This document shows positions 58,010 through 64,000 of a DNA stretch of 64,000 nucleotides, piece after piece. The notes below the pieces were generated by a model. That model was not told the DNA's origin. It saw nothing but the letters and a program-made list of their open reading frames with translations, and made no database searches. Both the position numbers and the translations under genes were made by a program. Each line of letters starts with the position of its first letter. The first letter of the stretch is position 1. This DNA is from Propionicimonas sp. (lineage in GTDB: Bacteria > Actinomycetota > Actinomycetes > Propionibacteriales > Propionibacteriaceae), in contig NZ_JARKPQ010000090.1 in NCBI RefSeq assembly GCF_029975155.1, positions 1-64,000 on the forward strand, read 5' to 3'.

Positions 58010-58495
58010 ATGCCCACTTCTTCCTCGCCCGCCACGTCCGGCGGCGTCGTCCTGATCGACCCGCGCGGCCCGCGCTTCGCCGCCGCCATCACGTCCGCGG
58101 TCCTGGCCGGCGCCCTGCTCGCCGGTCCCCAGTACGGACTGCTCCTGCTCGTCGTCCAGGCGTGCGCCTTCGGCGCCGGCTCACTGCTCGGCCTGCGGTA
58201 CCAGCCGTACGGCTGGGTGTTCCGCCGGCTGGTCCGCCCGCGGCTGCCCGAGCCCCCGGAGCTCGAGGACGAGCGGCCGCCGCGGTTCGCGCAGACCGTC
58301 GGCCTCGGCTTCGCCGTCCTCGCGCTGATCGGGGCGCTGGCCCAACTGCCGGCGCTGTTCTACGCGGCGACCGGACTGGCGCTCGTGGCCGCACTGCTGA
58401 ACGCCGTGTTCGACTTCTGCCTCGGCTGCGAGCTGTACCTGCTCGGCCGGCGGCTGTCCGGCCGCCACGCGGCGAGCGGGGCGGTGTCGCGATGA
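58010..58495 (+). CDS. DUF4395 membrane protein
   Basis: The 161-residue protein has the DUF4395 pattern: VLIDPRGPRFAAAITSAVLAGALL, LRYQPYGWVFRRLVRPRL, and the C-terminal FDFCLGCELYLLGRR with two cysteines (CLGC). About four transmembrane helices are visible. DUF4395 proteins are often encoded with thioredoxin or rhodanese genes and are suspected to take part in sulfur or thiol redox work at the membrane, but biochemical proof is lacking to my knowledge. It is the first gene behind the cysteine leader and overlaps the next (ATGA). Confidence 0.9.
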   Translation: MPTSSSPATSGGVVLIDPRGPRFAAAITSAVLAGALLAGPQYGLLLLVVQACAFGAGSLLGLRYQPYGWVFRRLVRPRLPEPPELEDERPPRFAQTVGLGFAVLALIGALAQLPALFYAATGLALVAALLNAVFDFCLGCELYLLGRRLSGRHAASGAVSR

Positions 58496-58923
58496 CCGGC
58501 GTGTACGTGCTGGCGCTGGCCCTGCTGCTGGCGCTCGGCTTCGGCCTGTACCGCAGGACCGTGGACGGGCGCGTCCAAGCCCTGGACGGACACCCGTCCG
58601 GCCTCGACGCCGGTCGCCTCGGCGAGGAGCTCGGCGCGGCGGCAACGTTCCTGCAGTTCTCCGCACCGGTCTGCGCGCCCTGCCGGGCGACCCGGCGCGT
58701 GCTCGGCGACCTCACCGCGGACTCCCCCGGCGTCGCCCACATCGAGATCGACGCGCAGCAGCGTCCCGACCTCGTGGACGAGCTGGGAATCATGCGCACC
58801 CCCACCGTGTTGTTGCTCGACGGCGGAGGCAGGGTGCGCGGCCGAATCGTCGGCGCACCCACCCGGCCGGACGCGCTGCGCGCCCTCGACACCCTTCTCA
58901 ACGACGGAAAGCGATCCCGATGA
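58492..58923 (+). CDS. Membrane-anchored thioredoxin-like protein
   Basis: The 143-residue product has an N-terminal hydrophobic anchor (4-20) and then a thioredoxin fold: LQFSAPVCAPCRATRRVL with the active site Cys61-Ala-Pro-Cys64, followed by IDAQQRPDLVDELGIMRTPTVLLL (cis-Pro in TPT) and GAPTRPDALRALD. The CAPC site differs from the usual CGPC. It lies between DUF4395 and cysE with ATGA overlaps on both sides, so all three proteins are made in concert. It is likely to reduce a sulfur compound or disulfide linked to cysteine supply. Confidence 0.9.
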   Translation: MTGVYVLALALLLALGFGLYRRTVDGRVQALDGHPSGLDAGRLGEELGAAATFLQFSAPVCAPCRATRRVLGDLTADSPGVAHIEIDAQQRPDLVDELGIMRTPTVLLLDGGGRVRGRIVGAPTRPDALRALDTLLNDGKRSR

Positions 58924-59708
58924 CCACCCACCGCGACGACGTGTGGACCCGCGTCCGCACCGAGGTCGGCGCAGACGCCCAGGCCGAACCCGCCCTGGCG
59001 AGCTTCCTGCACACCACGGTCCTCTCGCACGCCCGGCTCGAGGACGCGCTCAGTTTCATCCTCGCCAGCAAGCTCGGCAGTGAGACCATCACCTCGCTCA
59101 GCCTGCGCGAGCTGATCGGCCGGGCCTTCGACGACGACCGCTCGATCGGCGTCGCTGTCCGCGAGGACCTGCGGGCCGTGCTCAGCCGCGACCCGGCCAC
59201 CCGGGGCTACTCCCAGCCGCTGCTGTACTTCAAGGGCTTCCACGCCCTGCAGGCCTACCGGGTCGCCCACTACTACTGGACGCACGACCGGCCCGCGCTG
59301 GCGTTGTACCTGCAGAGCCGGATCTCCGAGGTGTTCGCCGTCGACATCCACCCCGGTGCGCGGATCGGCAAGGGCATCATGTTCGACCACGCCACCTCGG
59401 TGGTGATCGGCGAGACCGCGGTCGTCGAGGACGACTTCTCGATGCTGCACGAGGTGACCCTCGGCGGCACCGGCAAGATCGGCGGCGACCGGCACCCGAA
59501 GATCGGCCGCGGCGTGATGATCGGTGCCGGCGCGAAGGTGCTGGGCAACATCCGGGTGGGCGAGGGCGCCAAGGTCGGCGCCGGCTCGGTGGTGCTGGAG
59601 GACGTCCCGGCCTACACCACGGTCGCCGGCATCCCGGCGCGTCCGGTGGCCTACCCCGAGCACGCCCTCCCCGCGCTGGACGCCCTGAACCCGCTCACCG
59701 AGGGCTGA
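58920..59708 (+). CDS. cysE: Serine O-acetyltransferase
   Basis: The 262-residue protein is of the E. coli CysE type. An N-terminal helical domain (1-140, SFLHTTVLSHARLEDALSFI) precedes the left-handed beta-helix hexapeptide domain with FAVDIHPGARIGKGIMFDHAT, VVIGETAVVEDDFSMLHEVTLGG and IGAGAKVLGNIRVGEGAKVGAGS. The catalytic His-Asp pair lies in these loops (IHPGA and FDHAT). It makes O-acetylserine from serine and acetyl-CoA, the carbon backbone for cysteine. It is the last gene of the operon behind the cysteine leader. A long hairpin follows 11 nt later. Confidence 0.95.
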   Translation: MTTHRDDVWTRVRTEVGADAQAEPALASFLHTTVLSHARLEDALSFILASKLGSETITSLSLRELIGRAFDDDRSIGVAVREDLRAVLSRDPATRGYSQPLLYFKGFHALQAYRVAHYYWTHDRPALALYLQSRISEVFAVDIHPGARIGKGIMFDHATSVVIGETAVVEDDFSMLHEVTLGGTGKIGGDRHPKIGRGVMIGAGAKVLGNIRVGEGAKVGAGSVVLEDVPAYTTVAGIPARPVAYPEHALPALDALNPLTEG

Positions 59709-59719
59709 CCCACAACCCC

Positions 59720-59777
59720 GGGGACAGGTCCCAGTCCCGTTCACGTCACAGGCTGAACGGGAATGGGACCTGTCCCC
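59720..59777. terminator. Long hairpin after cysE (24-bp arms)
   Basis: Arms 59720-59743 and 59754-59777 pair at 23 of 24 positions around a 10-nt loop. The stem contains GGGGACAGGTCCC and CCGTTCA, sharing the GAACGG motif with the hairpins at 29475 and 31527. It probably ends the cysE transcript. Confidence 0.6.
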
Positions 59778-59787
59778 ACTCCCGTGG

Positions 59788-59888
59788 CAACCCTCAACCC
59801 AACCCTTAAGGGTGACTTGAGGTGCCTCTTCGGAAAAACCCCTAGTCAGCGCAACTTTGTCCACCGAGAGGGCGACCGCAACCCTCAA
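59788..59888 (+). promoter_or_regulatory. Leader region of the NlpC/P60 gene with CAACCCTYAA repeats
   Basis: CAACCCTCAA occurs at 59788 and 59879 and CAACCCTTAA at 59800. ACCCTTAAGGGT (59802-59813) is a perfect 12-bp palindrome, followed by GACTTGAGG. They may be operator sites of a cell-envelope regulator or part of a structured leader. No known riboswitch class fits. Confidence 0.35.
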
Positions 59889-59933
59889 GGAGACCCTTGC
59901 CCGCCGGCGGCCGGGCTAGGTACGAAGACCCTT

Positions 59934-62129
59934 GTGAAAGCTGTGACGAGAGTGCTGTCTGTGGCCATTGCGGTAGCCGTGACGCTCGGCTGCGCGCTCG
60001 TTCAGTCCCCTTCGGCAGAAGCCGTCTCGGCCAGCGCGAAGACCAAATTCATCGCCAGCATGGTCACCGCCGCCCAGAAGACGCAGCGGAAGTTCGGGGT
60101 CCCGGCGTCGGTCTCGATGGCCCTGGCGATCGCGGCGTCCGACTGGGGCACCTCGTCGGTGGTGGCCAAGACCAAGAACTACTTCGACACCCCCTGCAGC
60201 GGTTCGATGACCGCCGCGCAGTTCGCCAAGCTGGCCGAGGCGCAGGTGGGCAAGCCGTACGTGCTCGGCGCGGAGGCTGCGATCACGAACCCCAACCCGC
60301 CGAAGTTCGACTGCTCCGAGCTCGTGCAGTGGCTGTACGGCCGCTCCGGAAACCCGATCACCGACCTGGCCGCCTCGCAGTACAACGTGACCAAGAAGGT
60401 CGCGTCCGGTGACTCCCCCAAGGTCGGCGACCTGGTCTTCCTGCGCAACAACCCCGCCCGTTCGAACGGCATCGGCCACGTCGCCGTGCTGACCAAGAAG
60501 CGGGCCGACGGCGAGTGGGAGATCGTCGAGGCCCGCGGACGGGCCTACGGCGTGGTCAAGACCACCCTGAGCTACTGGAAGCAGCGCTCCCACTACGCCG
60601 GGCTGCGCAGGTATGCGTCCTTCGTGCTGGTGAACGGGGACAGCGTCACCGCGTCCGCCGCCGGCGACTACCGGACGAAGTGCGTGAAGGTCGGCTCGAC
60701 CACGTACTCGGCGTTCTCGTCGATGACCAACTCCTTCTACGCGAACGCCGCCGCGATCACCGAGGACTCCGCCTACGCGGACGCCCGCGCGGTGCTGTCC
60801 AGCGTCCCCAAGCTGGTGAACGCGATCGCGAAGGTCGTCAAGCCGAAGGACTCCGCCGGCTACGCCAAGACCCTGACCTCGCTCATCGACACCTACCACC
60901 TCACCGACTACGACATCGTCCCGATCGGGATCGTGCTCGTCTCGGGCAACAGCGGGACGAAGGTCACGGCGCTGCAGCACCTGCTGAAGGCGGCGGGCCA
61001 GAGCGTCACCGTCACCGGGAAGTACGACGCCAAGACCGTCTCCGCGGTGAAGAAGTTCCAGAAGGCCAAGAAGCTGGAGTCCGACGGCGAGGCCGGTCAG
61101 TACACGCTGTCCGCGCTGTTCTCGACGCTGACCTCCGGCGCGTCCGGGGCGTCCGCCCAGGCGCTGAACGTCCTGCTCGACGGGTTGGGCTATGCCACCA
61201 CGGCCGGCAGCAGCTTCGGGACGGCCACCCTCGCGGCGGTGAAGGCGTTCCAGACCACCGCGGGCCGCAGCGCGACCGGCACGGTCGACCCGAACACCTG
61301 GGCCGCCCTGTTCATGTCCCTGGACTCACAGGCGCCGAAGATCAGCGGCACCACCCGGGTCGGGCAGACCCTCACCGCCACCGTGGACAAGTGGGGCCCG
61401 GGCACGGTCTCCCTGGCCTACCAGTGGTATCGCAACAACACGGCGATCGGCGGCGCGGAGGACACCAGCTACACCCTGCGGGCCGAGGACGCGGGCAAGA
61501 CCATCACCGTCGTGGTGACCGGCACCAGGGCGGGCTACACCGTGACCAGCCGCAGTTCCGCGGCGACCAAGCAGATCGAGAGCAACACGCTCGGCACCGC
61601 GCCGGTGCCCACGGTCAAGGGCACGGCGCAAGTGGGCAAGAAGCTCACGGTGACCGCCGGCACCTGGAAGCCGGCTCCGGTCGCCCTCGCCTACCAGTGG
61701 CTGCGCGACGGCGAGGCGATCGCCGGCGCCACCAAGACCACCTACACCGTGCAGGCGGCCGACGTGGACGCCAAGCTTTCCGTCACGGTCACGGGCACCA
61801 AGGCGGGTTACGAGCCGGTGGCCAAGACGTCCGAAGAGACCGACAAGGTGGCGAAGGGCCAGCTCACCGGCAAGAAGCCGGCCATCCGCGGCACCCGCGA
61901 CGTGGGCGTGACGCTCAAGGTCGAGGTCAGCACCTGGTCGCCGTCCGGGGTGAAGCTCACCTACCAGTGGTACCGGGGCAGCAGCGCCATCAAGGGCGCG
62001 ACGAAGACGAAGTACAAGCTGACGAAGTCCGACAAGGGCAAGCAGCTCACCGTCGTCGTGACGGGCACCAAGGACGGCTACGAGACACTGGAACTGCGCT
62101 CCGCGAAGACCAGGAAGGTCACGACCTGA
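59934..62129 (+). CDS. Secreted NlpC/P60 peptidoglycan hydrolase with PG-binding and Ig-like repeats
   Basis: The 731-residue product starts at a GTG at 59934 with a signal peptide (1-30). Residues 38-85 look like the first helices of a glucosaminidase domain, but the usual ESGWG motif reads ASDWG and the rest is missing. An NlpC/P60 domain follows with Cys127 (KFDCSELVQW) and His182 (GIGHVAVL). Two peptidoglycan-binding repeats lie at about 345-395 and 405-460. Three Ig-like repeats of about 85 residues (each with TYQWYR- or AYQWLR-like strands) complete the protein. It cleaves peptide stems of peptidoglycan at the cell surface. Confidence 0.88.
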   Translation: MKAVTRVLSVAIAVAVTLGCALVQSPSAEAVSASAKTKFIASMVTAAQKTQRKFGVPASVSMALAIAASDWGTSSVVAKTKNYFDTPCSGSMTAAQFAKLAEAQVGKPYVLGAEAAITNPNPPKFDCSELVQWLYGRSGNPITDLAASQYNVTKKVASGDSPKVGDLVFLRNNPARSNGIGHVAVLTKKRADGEWEIVEARGRAYGVVKTTLSYWKQRSHYAGLRRYASFVLVNGDSVTASAAGDYRTKCVKVGSTTYSAFSSMTNSFYANAAAITEDSAYADARAVLSSVPKLVNAIAKVVKPKDSAGYAKTLTSLIDTYHLTDYDIVPIGIVLVSGNSGTKVTALQHLLKAAGQSVTVTGKYDAKTVSAVKKFQKAKKLESDGEAGQYTLSALFSTLTSGASGASAQALNVLLDGLGYATTAGSSFGTATLAAVKAFQTTAGRSATGTVDPNTWAALFMSLDSQAPKISGTTRVGQTLTATVDKWGPGTVSLAYQWYRNNTAIGGAEDTSYTLRAEDAGKTITVVVTGTRAGYTVTSRSSAATKQIESNTLGTAPVPTVKGTAQVGKKLTVTAGTWKPAPVALAYQWLRDGEAIAGATKTTYTVQAADVDAKLSVTVTGTKAGYEPVAKTSEETDKVAKGQLTGKKPAIRGTRDVGVTLKVEVSTWSPSGVKLTYQWYRGSSAIKGATKTKYKLTKSDKGKQLTVVVTGTKDGYETLELRSAKTRKVTT

Positions 62130-62151
62130 CCGGTCGGGGTCGGGCCCGGGC

Positions 62152-62799
62152 TCACCACGTGCTGCCGCTGCACTTCGCGGTGATCTTGTACGGAAGGACC
62201 TCCGTCCGCGTGGTGCCCTTCCGGGTCTCGCGGGCGAGGAACTTGCCGGACACCGTGAACGTGTTGCCGGACCTGGTCAGCTTCGCGGAGGTGCCCTTCG
62301 CGGGCTTGGCCGCGTTGTAGCCGAGCTTCCAGGTGAAGCCCTCCGAGTCCTTGCCGAAGGCACCGTCGACGGACGCCACCTTCTTGCGGGCGGCGTCGAG
62401 CACGACGGTCAGGTCGACGGTGCCGTACCACTCGTTGGCGTGGTCGGCCAGCACGATCGTCGGGGCGCCCTCGACGGTCTGGCAGGTGCCCTTGAGGGCG
62501 TCGCTGACCGTGAGGAAGATCGCCATCGTGCCCGTGGCGTCGACCGGTTTCAGAGTCGGGGCGGCGGACGTCGGCGTGGCCGAGGGCGTCTTCGTCGGCG
62601 AGGCGGACGGCTTCTGCGGCGCGGACGGAGTGATGGTCTCGACCGGCTTCGGCGTGAACTGCGGGCTGCCACCCCACGTGCACGCGGACGTGCTCACCGC
62701 CAGCGCCGTCCCCAGGACGACCGCCACCGCTCTCCCCCAGCGCGCCGCGCGCGCCGCAGCCACCTTGTTCGCCTGATCTGCCACGTCACCATCGTCCAT
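62152..62799 (-). CDS. Putative lipoprotein with Pro/Thr/Ser linker
   Basis: The 215-residue protein starts at ATG 62799 (MDDGDVADQANK); a GTG 15 nt later is possible. A hydrophobic segment (VAVVLGTALAVSTSAC) ends in a lipobox-like Cys, so it is probably lipid-anchored. A Pro/Thr/Ser/Ala linker of about 45 residues precedes a compact beta-rich domain (GTMAIFLTVSDALKGTCQTVEG, KLTRSGNTFTVSGKFLARET, ending ITAKCSGSTW). Two cysteines in that domain could pair. No family is recognised. It converges with the NlpC/P60 gene, 22 bp from its end. Confidence 0.7.
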   Translation of the reverse strand: MDDGDVADQANKVAAARAARWGRAVAVVLGTALAVSTSACTWGGSPQFTPKPVETITPSAPQKPSASPTKTPSATPTSAAPTLKPVDATGTMAIFLTVSDALKGTCQTVEGAPTIVLADHANEWYGTVDLTVVLDAARKKVASVDGAFGKDSEGFTWKLGYNAAKPAKGTSAKLTRSGNTFTVSGKFLARETRKGTTRTEVLPYKITAKCSGSTW

Positions 62800-62863
62800 C
62801 GCCCGGTCACCCCGGACGCGTGCGACGCGCCACGCGACCCCGAAGTCGCCGGCCATTCACATC

Positions 62864-62929
62864 GAACGCCTCCGTTCCGGTCAAACGCCCCACCGCACGC
62901 TGGAGCGTTTGACCGAAACGGAGGCGTTC
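62864..62929. repeat. 25-bp inverted repeat with a 16-bp loop
   Basis: Arms 62864-62888 and 62905-62929 pair at 24 of 25 positions (GAACGCCTCCGTT ... AACGGAGGCGTTC). It sits between the helicase stop at 62951 and the start of the lipoprotein gene, where it can end the helicase transcript. It is unrelated in sequence to the other repeat families. Confidence 0.75.
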
Positions 62930-62950
62930 GGCGGGGAGAGGTGGGACGGC

Positions 62951-64000
62951 TCAGCCGTCGAGGCGGCGGAAGTCCAGGGTGTGCAGCACCAGCTCGCCGG
63001 CGTCGTCGCACTCGTCGAGGTCGACCCGGGCGGTGATCGACCAGTCGTGGTTGCCCTCGGGGTCGGCGATCAGCTGGCGGACGTCCCACACCCGGCCGTG
63101 TTCGGTGACCATCAGGAAGGCGGGACCGCGGGCGTCGGCGTCCGTGCCGATCCGGTCGTGCTCGTCCCAGTACTCCCCCAGCGCGTCGTCCCAGCGGGTC
63201 CGGGTCATCGGGCCGCCGGCCTCGAGCGCGGCGAGGCCGTCCACGTCGTCGGCCGCCGCCAGCTCCACCCGGCGGAACATGGCGTTGCGCACCAGCACCC
63301 GGAACGCGCGGACGTTGCCGGTGACGGTCTGGTTGCGGGCGCGCTGGGCTCGGGCCTCGTCAGGCTCAGCCGGCGACTGCCCCGAGGACGACAGGCCGGC
63401 CAGCGACTCCCACTCGTCCAGCAGGGACGAGTCGGTGAGCCGGGTCACCTCGCCGAGCCACTCGACCAGGTCCTCGAGCTCTTCGGTGCGCAGGCTGTCC
63501 GGCACGGTCTGGCGCAGCGCGCGGTATGCGTCCGACAGGTAGCGCAGCAGCAGGCCCTCGCTGCGCTGCAGCTTGTAGAAGCCGATGTACTCGCCGAAGG
63601 TCATGGCCCGTTCGTACAGGTCGCGGACCACGGACTTCGGGCTGACCGGCGTCTCCGCGAGCCACGGGTGGGCGGCCAGCTCGCCGGCGTACACCTCGTC
63701 CAGCAACTCGGCCAGCGGTCGCGGCCAGGTCACCTCGTCCAGCAACTCCTCGCGCTCGTCGTAGTCGTAGCCGTCGGCCTTGAGCTCGGCCACCGCCTCG
63801 CCGCGTGCCCTGAACTGCTGGGCGAGCAGGATGACCAGTGGGTTCTCCAGCGTCGCCTCGATCACGCTGACCACGTCGAGCGCGTAGCCCGGCGCCTCCG
63901 GGTCCAGCCGGGCCATCGCCGCCAGGGCGAACGCACTCAGCGGCTGGTTCAGCGCGAAGTTGTGCTGCAGGTCGACGGCGAGCGCGTAGCGGCGTCCGCC
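62951..64000 (-). CDS. DEAD/DEAH-box RNA helicase, C-terminal part with DUF3516
   Basis: Only the last 349 codons are inside the window; the reading frame is open to base 64000 and the helicase motor lies outside. The visible part, HNFALNQPLSAFALAAMARLD, YALDVVSVIEATLENPLVIL, DYDEREELLDEVTWPRPLAELL, GFYKLQRSEGLLLRYLSDAYRAL and FRVLVRNAMFRRVELAA, is characteristic of DUF3516, found after DEAD/DEAH helicase domains in Actinobacteria. An internal loop, SSSGQSPAEPDEARAQRA, contains a degenerate dispersed repeat (63353-63372). It is probably a Ski2-like RNA helicase. Confidence 0.88.
   Translation of the reverse strand, partial: GGRRYALAVDLQHNFALNQPLSAFALAAMARLDPEAPGYALDVVSVIEATLENPLVILLAQQFRARGEAVAELKADGYDYDEREELLDEVTWPRPLAELLDEVYAGELAAHPWLAETPVSPKSVVRDLYERAMTFGEYIGFYKLQRSEGLLLRYLSDAYRALRQTVPDSLRTEELEDLVEWLGEVTRLTDSSLLDEWESLAGLSSSGQSPAEPDEARAQRARNQTVTGNVRAFRVLVRNAMFRRVELAAADDVDGLAALEAGGPMTRTRWDDALGEYWDEHDRIGTDADARGPAFLMVTEHGRVWDVRQLIADPEGNHDWSITARVDLDECDDAGELVLHTLDFRRLDG

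Noticed and set aside
59780-59933. c-di-AMP (ydaO) riboswitch before the NlpC/P60 gene
   Set aside because: The position suits this class, but its conserved GGGGACCCA and GGGUGAAUC-type segments are not found. Only GGGTGACTTGAGG is present.

Overview
This is a GC-rich actinobacterial chromosome segment. The gene content and order (rph-rdgB next to thyA/folA, clpS-DUF2017 facing pncB, DUF3039, IdeR/DtxR-type iron control, TANNNT leaderless promoters) suggest Propionibacteriales, perhaps Propionibacteriaceae. That placement is an inference, since no rRNA lies in the window. Nearly all of the window is ordinary chromosomal coding sequence, with about 70 protein genes and one tRNA-Leu(UAG). Both edges cut genes: a DUF222-type protein on the left and a DEAD/DEAH helicase with DUF3516 on the right.

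Layout. 0-9.3 kb: a lipoprotein, tRNA-Leu, an alanine-dehydrogenase-family enzyme, then a tightly overlapping minus-strand run rph-rdgB-thyA-folA-ASCH protein-dinB (nucleotide pool and DNA synthesis), a small Cys-rich protein plus rhodanese lipoprotein behind a CsoR/CstR-like site, and murI. 9.3-18.7 kb: feoABC iron uptake under an iron box, clpS-DUF2017, and the NAD salvage pair pncB-pncA, where pncA is fused to a DUF1349 lectin-like domain and followed by a lipoprotein. 18.7-25.2 kb: an ABC exporter plus two-component system sits between intact malQ and a 169-bp duplicate of the malQ 3' end, which looks like an acquired cassette. 25-43 kb: MarR/MFS, small conserved genes, an M15 peptidase, ahcY, fadD-thioesterase, ettA, ssb behind two DnaA boxes, an esterase, two membrane-associated GTPases and a PrsW-like protease. 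43.4-50.4 kb: a TetR-controlled seven-gene exporter operon with two adaptors, two ATPases and two permeases. 50.6-64 kb: M50-like and DUF218 membrane proteins, a nitroreductase, an MFS carrier, a class I amidotransferase, a VKOR-DsbA disulfide module, a cysteine-biosynthesis operon (DUF4395-thioredoxin-cysE) preceded by a leader ORF containing Cys-Met-Cys-Cys-Cys, an NlpC/P60 cell-wall hydrolase, a lipoprotein and the helicase end.

Regulation and repeats. At least ten genes start 7-8 nt after a TANNNT -10 box, so leaderless transcription seems common. Four or more families of short palindromic repeats are scattered through the window. Several copies lie inside genes and are translated in frame, adding the same peptide to unrelated proteins, in the manner of Rickettsia palindromic elements.

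The observations most worth following are the cysteine leader ORF, the malQ-flanked cassette, the in-frame repeat peptides and the nicotinamidase-DUF1349 fusion.
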